Position numbers and translations under genes: made by a program. The notes under the pieces are model-generated. The model saw only the letters and a list, made by a program, of their open reading frames with translations, did not search any database and had not been told where the DNA came from. Positions 54,220 to 63,500 of a stretch of 64,000 bases of DNA are shown piece by piece (positions within the stretch are counted from its first letter, which is position 1; the number at the start of each line of letters is the position of its first letter). Origin of the DNA: Hymenobacter citatus (GTDB lineage: Bacteria; Bacteroidota; Bacteroidia; Cytophagales; Hymenobacteraceae); contig NZ_JACSCY010000005.1 of assembly GCF_014333615.1 (NCBI RefSeq), positions 186,001 through 250,000 on the forward strand, read 5' to 3'.

Positions 54220-54900
54220 ATGAACGCTACATCCTCCTCCCAACCTGAGGTACAAGCTGCCCCCGCAAAGAAGCCTGCTACCACTGTGAAGCCGAAAGCC
54301 AAAGGCTCGGCGCAGTTGTTTCAGAATCCTGTGTTGGAGCGCCTCACGCACACGCATATAGCAGGCCCCCTCAGCATTTTCTTCGCCGTGGCAGCGGTTA
54401 GCCTGTATTATAGCCTGAGCCGGGGTCTGCTCACAGGACTTTCGGCATTTGGGCTGTTTTTGGGCGGGTGGCTGTTGTTTACGCTGGCCGAGTACTTGGT
54501 ACATCGCTACGTGTACCACATCGAGCCCTCTACTCCCGGCCGGGCCAAGTTTCAGTATACCATGCACGGTGTGCACCACGAGTACCCCAAAGACAAGACC
54601 CGCCTGGCCATGCCGCCCATCCTGACGGTGTTTGTGGCCTCGCTGCTGTTCTTCATCTTCCGCTTCACCTTTGGCAACGCTGGTTTCGGCATTTTGGCGG
54701 GTTTCGTGTTTGGGTATGCGCTCTACCTCTTTGTGCATTATGCTATTCATATGTATGCGCCGCCCAAGAATTTCCTGAAGTTCTGGTGGCACCACCATGC
54801 TATGCACCACTACCGACAAGAGGATGAGGCCTTTGGCGTGAGCACTACCCTCTGGGACCATATCATTGGCACCATGCCTTCACGTCAGCCGAAGAAATAG
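54220..54900 (+). CDS. Sterol desaturase/fatty acid hydroxylase family protein
   Basis: A 226-residue integral membrane di-iron enzyme. After a soluble Ala/Lys/Pro-rich N-terminus (1-45), four helices follow with the His cluster: HRYVYH, HGVHHEYP, HYAIHMY and HHHAMHHY. The order and spacing are like fatty acid 2-hydroxylase (FA2H/Scs7). Bacteroidota make sphingolipids and hydroxylated fatty acids, so a membrane lipid is the likely substrate (inference). Own promoter and terminator. Confidence 0.9.
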   Translation: MNATSSSQPEVQAAPAKKPATTVKPKAKGSAQLFQNPVLERLTHTHIAGPLSIFFAVAAVSLYYSLSRGLLTGLSAFGLFLGGWLLFTLAEYLVHRYVYHIEPSTPGRAKFQYTMHGVHHEYPKDKTRLAMPPILTVFVASLLFFIFRFTFGNAGFGILAGFVFGYALYLFVHYAIHMYAPPKNFLKFWWHHHAMHHYRQEDEAFGVSTTLWDHIIGTMPSRQPKK

Positions 54901-54918
54901 CAGAACCGTTCTTCCTCT

Positions 54919-54955
54919 CAAAGCCCAACTCCTAGGAGTTGGGCTTTTTTTATTG
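54919..54955 (+). terminator. Rho-independent terminator
   Basis: AAAGCCCAACTCCT pairs with AGGAGTTGGGCTTT, followed by more T. It ends the fatty acid hydroxylase transcript. Confidence 0.92.
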
Positions 54956-55060
54956 TCCCAAAAATAGAAAACCGTCTATAAAAAGGACTCATTTTATCAT
55001 TATTCAAATATAATAATTGATTTATCACCTAATAATTAAGATATAATATTATCAATCAGA

Positions 55061-55068
55061 TACTTTTG
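55061..55068 (+). promoter_or_regulatory. Bacteroidota -7 element (TACTTTTG) in AT-rich leader
   Basis: Sits within a very AT-rich stretch (54960-55140) and would give a leader of about 70 bases for the large type IX cargo gene. No exact -33 element at 19 bases. Confidence 0.5.
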
Positions 55069-55147
55069 CAAGACCCAAATAAGGAAGAATATATTGTATT
55101 TATTCTTGATTTGGGAAAAAGAAGTTGATTATTCAGATAGGAAGTAG

Positions 55148-57487
55148 ATGAAATCTCTCTTAGGAGTTGCTTTGGCAGCCTTTTTCTGCCTGGCAAACTG
55201 GCAAGCTCAGGCACAGTACACCTTCACAGACACCAACCTGGGTCCGTACACGCAGAACTTTGATGGTTTTGGCACGGGTACAGCCACATTCGGTTCCAAC
55301 ACTACCTTTCCAGGTGTGTATGCTATTGCTACCTTTTTGGGTGGTACCAGCTTTGCACCCACCACGGTAGGCCCCAGCAGTGGTGCCAATGCCGATGGCA
55401 GCCAACCAGTACAGAACTGGTACCATTTCGGCTATGCCGACGACCCGGAGCGGGCGTTTGGTGGGGTAGCCTCCAGCACCACAGCTCCCGGTACGGGGTA
55501 CATTGGTATCCGGCTCAAGAATGGTACAAGCAAGACTATTCGCAACCTGGAAATTGCGTATGTGATGGAACAGTGGTACAATTCAGGCATCAATAAATCG
55601 GCGCAGGTACTGGTAGATTATCAAACCAGCACGGCCGCCATTACGTCGCTTACTGCCGGCACTTGGAAGCCCATTTCGGCACTGAATGTAGATGCTCCTT
55701 CTACGACCACTACCATTGCCCCGCGCGACGGTAACTCCGCAACGAACCGCCGAGTAGCCAAAACGACGCTCAGCGGCATTGAGCTGCCGGCCGATAGCGA
55801 GATAATGATTCGTTGGTCTTACACCTTCAACTCTACCACCAACGGCAACGGCGTCAGCATCGATGATGTGGTGATAACGCCGCAGACGAATATATTCTAC
55901 TCCTCAACTAGCGCCGAGCTGAACCTGACTACCTCCTGGGGTACCAACATCGATGGCACGGGTACGAACCCTGCCGATTTTACGGCCCCCAATACCGTAT
56001 ACTACGTGCGGGGCAGCAGTGCCAACAGCCGCATCCGGGGCGCCGCCAACTACCCCGCCGCCGACACCTGGACGGTGAGTGGCACTAACTCTAAAGTGAT
56101 AGTAGGCGACGCGGCCGGTACCGCTACTACCCTGTTTCTGGACGACAACGACGACATCAACGCCACCATCGACCTATTGGCCAACGCTACTTTACAGGTG
56201 AAACGACCTACCTATTCCTTCACACTGGGTGCGCTGGATTATACCAGTATGGTTGAGTATATGGCCACCAATGCCGCTACCCGTGTGTTGCCGGGGCAGT
56301 ATGGACAGTTGAAGCTATCCAACCCCACTGAAAAAACGCTGGCTGGTAACGTACTGGTTACAAACGCTCTGGCTCTCGGCTCCAAGCTCACCCTAGGCGA
56401 CTACACCCTGACGCTACAGCGCGGCGCCACCGTCTCGGGCGCCTCAGCATCTACCTACTTGGTTACCAATGGCAAGGGCGCCTTGCGGCAGTCGGTACCC
56501 AACAGCGGCGCAGACGTTTTGTATCCGGTAGGCGCTTCTGCTACCAGCTATACTCCCATGTGGCTGAAGCAGCCTAACAGTACCACTGCCCGCAACGAGG
56601 ACGTGTTTGGCGTGCGCGTGCTGGATGATATGTACTCCTCGTATGATGCCACCGGAACCGGCACCAAGGCTGTGACCAACCAGAACGTGAAGAGAACATG
56701 GCTGGTAGACGAAGAAGTGACCGGCAACTCTGATGTGACGATGACCTTGCAGTGGAACAGCACCGACGAAGCCACTGGCACCTATGCCTTCGTGCGGGCC
56801 AAGTCTTACATCAGCCATTACAAAGATGGCGTCTTTGACCAGGGTACGCCCGCCAATGCCGCCGCTGGAACGGTTGCCGCCAGCTACAGGCTTTCCCGCG
56901 CCGGTATCACCAGTTTCTCGCCCTTTGTGGTGTCATCCAACCCCGGCAGCGTGTTGCCGGTAGAGCTGGTGTCGTTTAACGCCCAGCGCACCGGCGCGAC
57001 CGTAACAGCCGCCTGGGCCACGGCCAGCGAAAAAAATAACGATTACTTCACGGTGGAGCGTAGCCTGGATGGGCTGCAGTTTGTGGTTATTGGGAAGGTA
57101 GGGGGGGCTGGCTCCTCAACCACGCGCCACCACTATACCTTCCTCGACCAGAATGCGCCTGCTACGCTGGCCTACTACCGCCTGCGGCAGACGGACCTGG
57201 ACGGTACCACGGCCTACTCCCCGGTGGTGGCCGTGAGTGCCCTGCGCGGCGCGGCCGGCACCTGGGCCGTGGTACCCAACCCCGGCAGCAGCCACTTTCA
57301 GCTGCTGACGCCCGCCGACGCTACCTTCCTCAGCGGCGAAATCTACAACAGTGTGGGTACGCGCGTGGCTACCCTGTCGGCTGCCAGCCTACTCTCCTTC
57401 GACCTCACACAGCAGCCCGGTGGCATGTACCTGCTGCGCCTGCAAACCTCACAGGGTGCCACTACGGTGCGCGTTGTAAAAAACTAG
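55148..57487 (+). CDS. Large type IX secretion cargo protein
   Basis: A 779-residue surface or secreted protein. Signal peptide 1-22 (ends QAQAQ). Residues 23-250 look like a jelly-roll adhesion module with the opening FTDTNLGPYTQNFDGFGTGT and the end NGNGVSIDDVVI. Residues 250-600 are repetitive beta strands rich in Thr, Ser and Asn. PVELVSFNAQRTGATVTAAWATASEKNNDYFTVERS-type sequence (landmarks VELVSFNA and FTVERS) marks a fibronectin-like module at about 604-690, followed by the type A sorting domain (WAVVPNPGSSHFQL ... MYLLRLQTSQG ... VRVVKN). It has no recognisable enzymatic domain. Confidence 0.88.
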   Translation: MKSLLGVALAAFFCLANWQAQAQYTFTDTNLGPYTQNFDGFGTGTATFGSNTTFPGVYAIATFLGGTSFAPTTVGPSSGANADGSQPVQNWYHFGYADDPERAFGGVASSTTAPGTGYIGIRLKNGTSKTIRNLEIAYVMEQWYNSGINKSAQVLVDYQTSTAAITSLTAGTWKPISALNVDAPSTTTTIAPRDGNSATNRRVAKTTLSGIELPADSEIMIRWSYTFNSTTNGNGVSIDDVVITPQTNIFYSSTSAELNLTTSWGTNIDGTGTNPADFTAPNTVYYVRGSSANSRIRGAANYPAADTWTVSGTNSKVIVGDAAGTATTLFLDDNDDINATIDLLANATLQVKRPTYSFTLGALDYTSMVEYMATNAATRVLPGQYGQLKLSNPTEKTLAGNVLVTNALALGSKLTLGDYTLTLQRGATVSGASASTYLVTNGKGALRQSVPNSGADVLYPVGASATSYTPMWLKQPNSTTARNEDVFGVRVLDDMYSSYDATGTGTKAVTNQNVKRTWLVDEEVTGNSDVTMTLQWNSTDEATGTYAFVRAKSYISHYKDGVFDQGTPANAAAGTVAASYRLSRAGITSFSPFVVSSNPGSVLPVELVSFNAQRTGATVTAAWATASEKNNDYFTVERSLDGLQFVVIGKVGGAGSSTTRHHYTFLDQNAPATLAYYRLRQTDLDGTTAYSPVVAVSALRGAAGTWAVVPNPGSSHFQLLTPADATFLSGEIYNSVGTRVATLSAASLLSFDLTQQPGGMYLLRLQTSQGATTVRVVKN

Positions 57488-57497
57488 CCCTACCCTA

Positions 57498-57544
57498 CCC
57501 AGCACAAAAAAAGGCACCCACTGGGTGCCTTTTTTTGTGCTGGG
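57498..57544. terminator. Strong bidirectional terminator
   Basis: A stem of CCCAGCACAAAAAAAGGCAC and its complement, with internal A and T runs on either side, lies between the type IX cargo and the small minus-strand gene. Confidence 0.92.
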
Positions 57545-57557
57545 TAGCAAGGTGTTA

Positions 57558-57731
57558 CTACGGGCGGCGCATCCGGTTTACAATCCACCAGAGCAAGAGC
57601 ACCACCAGGAAAATACCCACAACGGCCGTCCAGGCACCTGCTTTGAAGATGCCTACAATAGCATCGCAGCTGCTGACCGAGAACATGAGCACAAACAGAA
57701 AAAACGGAAGGAAAAAGCGGTAGTTTTTCAT
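57558..57731 (-). CDS. Small lipoprotein with a C-terminal membrane helix
   Basis: A 57-residue ORF. Residues 1-22 are a lipoprotein signal ending VSSCD (lipobox SVSSC), followed by AIVGIFKAGAWTAVVG and a hydrophobic helix FLVVLLLWWIV, ending in NRMRRP. Very similar short proteins with the IFKAG word occur across Bacteroidota, often with the doubtful name phosphatidate cytidylyltransferase. I think this is a genuine conserved small gene of unknown role. Confidence 0.72.
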   Translation of the reverse strand: MKNYRFFLPFFLFVLMFSVSSCDAIVGIFKAGAWTAVVGIFLVVLLLWWIVNRMRRP

Positions 57732-57925
57732 GACTATACAAGGGGAGAGAGTGAGAGAGCATCTAGCTGACCTGTAGGGTCAGGACTGTTTGTTGATACT
57801 GACTTGACCGCGAAAAGGTTGGCGTCCGGCCTATACGTAGGCATCACTACCTGACTTCGTTACCCTGGCCGGGTTGTTCATCTTTGGGTAATGAAAGCAT
57901 AACGTAGCCGTATACTACCACCCGG

Positions 57926-57933
57926 TAGCTTTG
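57926..57933 (+). promoter_or_regulatory. Bacteroidota -7 element (TAGCTTTG)
   Basis: Nine bases before the ATG of the sigma factor gene at 57943, implying an extremely short or absent leader. It also supports the ATG over the TTG at 57931, which lies within the element. Confidence 0.5.
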
Positions 57934-57942
57934 TCTGCTGGT

Positions 57943-58518
57943 ATGACCTACGCACCCAGCTCTTCCGATCAGCAGCTACTTACGGCGCTGGCCCTCAGCA
58001 ACGAGGCCGCTTTCGACGCGCTGTTTGCCCGCCACTACGCCGGCCTGCTGCGCTACGCCACCAGCCTGCTGCCCTACCCCACCGATGCCGCCGAGGACGT
58101 GACGGCCGACGTGTTTTGTACCCTCTGGACCGGCCGCACCCAGCTCGTGGTGCAGGGCTCGGTGGCCGCCTACCTCTACACTGCCGTGCGCCACCGCTGC
58201 TTCGATAGGCTACGCCAGCAACGCCGCACTGCCCAGGAAATAGCCGTAGCCGACAAGCTACCCCAGCACCAGCCCGAAGCCACCCACCTGCGCCCCGACG
58301 AACAGCTAGCCTACCAAGAGCTGCACGAGCACCTGCACCGGCTCATTGGGCAGCTACCCGCCCGCACCCACCAGGTGTTCCAGCTCCACCGCGACGCGGG
58401 CCTCACCTACGAGGAAATTGCCGACTTACTCAGCATTTCGCTGAACTCCGTGAAAACCCACATGTTCCGGGCGTTGCGCTTTCTGAAAGAAGCACTTCAT
58501 GTGTCGGGCGTGCGGTAG
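57943..58518 (+). CDS. RNA polymerase ECF sigma factor
   Basis: A 191-residue extracytoplasmic-function sigma factor of the Bacteroidota SusC/FecR group. Region 2 spans about 20-95 (FDALFARHYAGLLRYA, DAAEDVTADVFCTLW, YLYTAVRHRCFDRLR), and region 4 about 125-185 (LPARTHQVFQLHRDAGLTYEE, SISLNSVKTHMFRALRFL). It is expected to be held inactive by the FecR-type protein at 59391 and to transcribe the SusC gene at 60534. ATG 57943 is chosen. Confidence 0.93.
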   Translation: MTYAPSSSDQQLLTALALSNEAAFDALFARHYAGLLRYATSLLPYPTDAAEDVTADVFCTLWTGRTQLVVQGSVAAYLYTAVRHRCFDRLRQQRRTAQEIAVADKLPQHQPEATHLRPDEQLAYQELHEHLHRLIGQLPARTHQVFQLHRDAGLTYEEIADLLSISLNSVKTHMFRALRFLKEALHVSGVR

Positions 58519-58616
58519 TTGGCCCAAGGGTTGAGACCCTAGGCAATGCAGCATTTTCTGCGTTGCCGCCTAACCCACTCCGTAGCCCAGGTTTTCAACC
58601 CTGATAACCGGAATGG

Positions 58617-59066
58617 CTACAGTGCCTTCTCCATACATACGCTGTTCGCTACCCCCACGTACTGCCCGTAGTTGGGGATGCGCTGGTAGCCGCTTTTCTC
58701 ATACAGTCGGATAGCTTCGGGTTGCTTGAGGCCGGTTTCGAGCACACAGCCGCGGTAGCCCAATTCGTTGGCCCAAGCTTCCAACGCGGCCAACACGGCG
58801 GGTGCCACGCCCTGCCCACGACAAGCAGGCTGCACATACATCCGCTTGATTTCCACCTGTTTTTCTGCATAAGGCTTGAACGCGCCGCAGCCCACGGGCT
58901 CATCGTCGAGGTAGGCTACTACGGCGTGGCGGATGGCATCAATTTTATTGAACTGCGCATAGAACGAGTGGTCGGCGCCGTCGCGCACGGCAAGGTCGTG
59001 GTCGAGGAGTTGCACGAGGGCGCGGAAATCGGGGTGCTCGGAAGTGGTGCGGATGAGGTGTAGCAT
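58617..59066 (-). CDS. GNAT family N-acetyltransferase
   Basis: A 149-residue acetyltransferase. The acetyl-CoA motif is RMYVQPACRGQGVAPAVLAAL near residue 80, and the end LETGLKQPEAIRLYEKSGYQRIP is typical. The ATG at 59066 (MLHLIRTTSEHPDF) is the start; the longer frame runs through an inverted repeat. It lies on the opposite strand between the sigma factor and its anti-sigma gene and so interrupts a unit that is usually continuous. Substrate unknown. Confidence 0.87.
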   Translation of the reverse strand: MLHLIRTTSEHPDFRALVQLLDHDLAVRDGADHSFYAQFNKIDAIRHAVVAYLDDEPVGCGAFKPYAEKQVEIKRMYVQPACRGQGVAPAVLAALEAWANELGYRGCVLETGLKQPEAIRLYEKSGYQRIPNYGQYVGVANSVCMEKAL

Positions 59067-59085
59067 GGGCCAGGTAGTGTAGAAG

Positions 59086-59237
59086 CTGTTTGCATTAGTT
59101 AGAAGGGTCGCCAGAACGGTGTAGAGACGCATACTTGCGTCTCGTCGTTGAACAATTTTGTGCACACGGCGCGGCCGACGAGACGCAAATATGCGTCTCT
59201 ACACCGTTCTGGCGACCCTTCTAACTAATGCAAACAG
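59086..59237. repeat. Long inverted repeat, family B with 34 bp of unique flank duplicated
   Basis: 62-bp arms 59086-59147 and 59176-59237 with one mismatch, loop 28 bases (TTGAACAATTTTGTGCACAC). The outer 34 bp (CTGTTTGCATTAGTT, AGAAGGGTCGCCAGAACGG) are found nowhere else in the window; the inner part is the family B core. Confidence 0.96.
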
Positions 59238-59390
59238 AAGCTTCTTAGTGACGCGAGGTACCGGGCCACTACGTTACCACAATATTACGGTTGTTACGAT
59301 TCGGTTAAGCCTGCTTTGGCGTGTCACGAGCCGGGCGGGCGGGGGCGTCTATACCCATGAGCGGCAGCGTAACCAGCCGCTCGGCCTCCG
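59238..59390. other. Leader region of the anti-sigma gene
   Basis: No ORF. TTG at 59291 followed after 17 bases by CTGCTTTG (59311-59318) is a weak candidate promoter; the first T and A of the -7 consensus are not matched. Confidence 0.3.
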
Positions 59391-60395
59391 TTGAAACCAG
59401 AAGAATCGTACCTGCTCATCACCCGCTACCTGGCCCGCCAGACCTCGGCCGAGGAAAACGACCAGTTGGCCACCTGGGTGGCCGCCTCCCAGGAAAACGA
59501 GCAGACTTTCGAGCAGCTCAAAACCGTGTGGCAGCACAGCCAGACGCCCCCCGCGCCCGCCGCAACGGCTACCGCCCTGCGCCGCCTGAAAGCCCGGCCG
59601 GAACTGGCCGGTACGGCCCCAACGCCACCCCCCCAGCACCAGCTGCGCTCCGCCAAAGCCCGGCGCTACCGCGTGGCGCTGTGGGCACTCCTGACACTGC
59701 TGGTAGCAGGGGTAGGCATCTTGATCTACCGCCGTCCTACCCCCGCAACCCCTACCTACCGCCTGGCCCGCACCTCGGCCGGCCAGCAGCGCACCCTGCG
59801 CCTCCCCGATGGCTCCCGCGTGACGCTGGCCCCACAAAGCCGGCTGCGCTACCCTACCCAATTTGCGGCCACCAGCCGCGAGGTGTACCTGGAGGGCGAG
59901 GCGTTTTTTGAGGTTAGCAAGAACCCGCACCGGCCGTTTCGGGTGCACAGCGGCACCCTCATTACGCGGGTGCTGGGCACGCGCTTCAACGTGCAGGCCC
60001 GGCCCGGCGCGGCCCAGGTGGCGGTATCCTTACTAGAAGGGAAGGTGGAAGTGCTGGATCAGCAGACCACCTACCAGCTCGCGCCGGGCCAGCAGTTGCT
60101 GGCCGACCACCGCACGGGGCGCATGTACCGGCAGCCGTTCAGCGCGGCCCGCGTGACGGGCTGGCGGCAGCGCCACCTGATTTTCCAGAATGAAAAGCTG
60201 GCCGATGTAGCCGACCAGATTGAGCGCCTCTACGGCGTGAAACTGGTGTTTGCCGATACAGCCACGGCCAACGTGCGCCTGTGGGCCACCTTCCGCAACG
60301 AGCCCCTACCCCAGGTGCTGGCCGCCTTGCAGGAGGCTGGCCCCATCACCTACCGCCGCGAAGGCCAGACCATCTACCTCAGCACCCAAGATTGA
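59391..60395 (+). CDS. FecR family anti-sigma factor / signal transducer
   Basis: A 334-residue inner membrane protein. Residues 1-75 are the cytoplasmic sigma-binding part (YLARQTSAEENDQLATWVAAS), a helix at about 97-113 spans the membrane, and the periplasmic FecR domain follows (RTLRLPDGSRVTLAPQSRLRYP, REVYLEGEAFFEVSKNPHRPF, VLGTRFNVQA). The C-terminal DUF4974 part is NEKLADVADQIERLYGVKLVF ... YRREGQTIYL. Start is TTG at 59391, since no ATG is available. It takes the signal from the SusC protein's STN domain. The stop lies in the left arm of the next inverted repeat. Confidence 0.92.
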   Translation: MKPEESYLLITRYLARQTSAEENDQLATWVAASQENEQTFEQLKTVWQHSQTPPAPAATATALRRLKARPELAGTAPTPPPQHQLRSAKARRYRVALWALLTLLVAGVGILIYRRPTPATPTYRLARTSAGQQRTLRLPDGSRVTLAPQSRLRYPTQFAATSREVYLEGEAFFEVSKNPHRPFRVHSGTLITRVLGTRFNVQARPGAAQVAVSLLEGKVEVLDQQTTYQLAPGQQLLADHRTGRMYRQPFSAARVTGWRQRHLIFQNEKLADVADQIERLYGVKLVFADTATANVRLWATFRNEPLPQVLAALQEAGPITYRREGQTIYLSTQD

Positions 60396-60509
60396 GCTGC
60401 TAGCTGCTGGCTGTTAGCTATTAGCTTTTTCATTGAAATACAGCAGGTTAAGAGTTTTGCCATACAGAATCAAGCGCTAACGGCTAATAGCTAACAGCCA
60501 ATAGCTCAA
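60392..60509. repeat. Inverted repeat, family G
   Basis: Left arm 60392-60426 and right arm about 60482-60509, spacer 55 bases. Same TAGCTGCTGGCTGTTAGC words as at 8325. Contains the FecR stop codon (60393-60395) and ends 24 bases before the SusC start. Confidence 0.82.
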
Positions 60510-60533
60510 AGAAAAACGCTCACGCACAAGTGT

Positions 60534-63500
60534 ATGAAAAAAACGAGGTACTCGAAACGAACCGGCCACTGGCGCCCTACCCTGCTGGGCCTGGGCCTCA
60601 CGGTGCTGAGCGCCACGGCCACCCCCGCCGCTGCCACCGCAGATCAGACCACGCGCCCCAGCGCCGTGCCTTGTGCCGTGCAAGTGCAGCAGCAGCCGCT
60701 GAGCGAAGTGCTAACCAGTATTGAGCGGCAAACCGGCTACCACTTCCTGTTTGCGGGCCAGGGCCAGCTGCTGAGCCGCCGCATCAGCGTGCAGGCGCCG
60801 CACAGCAACCTGGAAGCAGTGCTGGCCCAAGTGGCCGCGCAGGCGGGCGTGCAGTTTGAGGTGCAGGACAAGCGCATTGTGCTGAAAGCCAGCCGCCCGG
60901 CCGCGCCTAAGTCCGTGAGCGGCCGCGTGCTGGATAGCCAGGGCCAAGGCCTACCGGGCGTGTCCATCCGCATCAAAGACACTAGCACCGGCACCGTAAC
61001 CGATGCCGAGGGCCGCTACCAATTGAGCGCCGAGCCGGGCCAGGTGCTGCTATTCAGCTTCATTGGCTACACCACGCAGGAGGTGCGGGTAGAAACCAAA
61101 GCTACCTACGATGTGGTGCTGCGCGAGGACGCTACTAGTCTGGACGAGGTAGTAGTAACGGCGCTGGGCATTCAGCGGGAGGAAAAAGCGCTGGGCTACG
61201 CCGTCACAAAACTCGACAACGAGGCACTGACCGAGGCTAAATCCAACAACTGGACCGATGCACTGTCGGGCAAGGTGGCGGGGCTGAATCTGGTGCGCTC
61301 GGGCGGCGGCCCAGCCGGTACCAACCGCATCATCTTGCGCGGGGAAAGCTCGCTGGCCGGCGACAACGACGCCCTGATTGTGGTGGACGGCGTGGTGCTG
61401 GGCGGCTCGAACCGCAACACCGGCACCGGCAGCTCGGCCTACCTCCAGAGCGAGTCGCCGGTGGACTTCGGTACCAGTCTCAACGACATCAACCCCGAGG
61501 ACATTGAGTCGGTGTCGGTGCTGAAGGGGCCGGCGGCCACGGCCTTGTACGGCGCCCGCGGCGGCAACGGGGCCGTGATTATCACCACCAAATCGGGCAA
61601 GTCGCGCAAGCGGGGCATCGGCGTCACGTTCAACTCGAACAGCTCGATTGAGACGATTTCGCGCTGGCCCGACTTTCAGTACGAGTACGGTCAGGGCTCG
61701 GCGGGCGAGAATTACTACTCCTATAATGCCACCGAGGACGGCCCCAGCACGCGCAGCACCAGCTCGGCCTGGGGGCCGAAGTTTGATGGGCAGCAGTTCT
61801 ACCAGTACGACCCCGCCACCAACACCACGGCCACCGAGCGCACGCCCTGGGTGCCCTACAAAAACAACCGCAAGGATTTCTTCGAGACCGGCAAAACCTT
61901 CGTCAACACGGTTTCTATTGATGGCGGTACTGACAAGACCACGGCCCGTCTGTCGCTGACCAACCTCCAGAATACCTGGATTATTCCGAACACGGGCTAC
62001 AAGCGCAACACGGTGGCCTTGTCCTTGAACCACAAGCTGACCGACCGCCTGCGCATCTCGGCCAAGGCCAACTACACCAACCGCTACAGCGACAACCTGC
62101 CCAGCACCGGCTACAACAATCAGACGATTATGTACTGGAACATGTTTCAGGTGCCCAACGCCAACCTGAACTGGTGGAAGGACTACTGGCTGCCGGGCGC
62201 CGAGAACATCACCCAGCGCAGCCCCTTCAGCAGCCTCATCGACAATCCCTACCTGATTGCCTACGAGATGCTGAACAAATCGAACCGCAACACGCTCACC
62301 GGCAACGTGCAGGTGAACTACAAGTTTGGGCAGCACTGGAACCTGATGCTGCGCTCGGCCCTGGACTACTCCTACGAGGCCCGCTCGCAGCAGCGCCCCA
62401 AGGACACGGAGCGCTACAAGGAGGGCATGTACCGCACCCAGAACATCTTCTCGCAGGAAGTCAACCACGATTTCCTGCTGCAATACGCCCGCACGGTGGG
62501 CAAATTTGAGCTGAGCGCCTCGGGTGGGGGCAGCCGTCTGCGCAACCGCTACGTGAAGGACGAGCTGCGCGCCGAGCGCCTGCTCTATCCCGGCATTTTC
62601 TCCTTCGCCAACAGCCGCGACCTACCCATCACCCTACCCTACCGCGCCGAGTTTGCGGTGAACAGCTTCTACGGCCTGGCGACGGTGGCCTACAACAAGT
62701 TTCTGTACCTCGACCTGACCGCCCGCAAGGACTGGAGCAGCACCCTGGCCAGCGTGAACGGCGTGACGGAAATTCCGATTTACCCGTCGGTGAGCCTCAG
62801 CGGCATTGTATCGGAGGTGGTGAAGCTGCCGGAGGTGATATCCTTTGCGAAGGTGCGCGGCTCGTGGGCTGAGGTGGGTAGCGGCACTACGGTGCCCTAC
62901 CGCACGGCATACACCTACGCCGTAGCCACGGGCTTTCCGTCGGGCCTGAGCAACCCCGGCTCTATTGCCAACCCCGGCCTGAAGCCGCGCCGCACCCGCA
63001 GCACCGAGCTGGGTCTGGACCTGCGTTTCCTGCGAAACCGCATCGGGCTGGACGTGGCCGTGTACCGCAACAATACCTACGACCAGATTCTGGAAGTGCC
63101 CGTGGATAGGGCTTCGGGCTACAACTACTCAGTGCTGAACGCCGGTCTGGTACGCAATCAGGGCCTTGAGATTCAGGCCAATGCTGAGATACTGGCGCGG
63201 CCCTCGGGCTTTGGCTGGAAGATGTTTGGCACCTACACCGCCAACCGCAACAAGGTGGTAGAGCTGGCCGACAGCGTGTTTACCTACCAGCTTCAGCGCG
63301 GCCCCGGCGGGCGCGGCACGGTGGAGGCCCGGCCTGGCGGCAACATGGGCGCCATCTACGGGCGCGGCTACCTGCGCGCCCCCGACGGCCAGATCATCTA
63401 CCGCAACGGCCTACCCCAGCTCACCAACGACGTGATGCTGCTGGGCTCGGCCCTACCCAAGTGGAAGGCCAGCATCGGCAACGAGTTCCGCTACAAGCAG

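Noticed and set aside
61050..62483. 477-codon minus-strand ORF
   Set aside because: Antisense of the SusC gene, whose frame has clear domain motifs; the reverse product is Val/Gly/Arg-rich without any recognisable fold.
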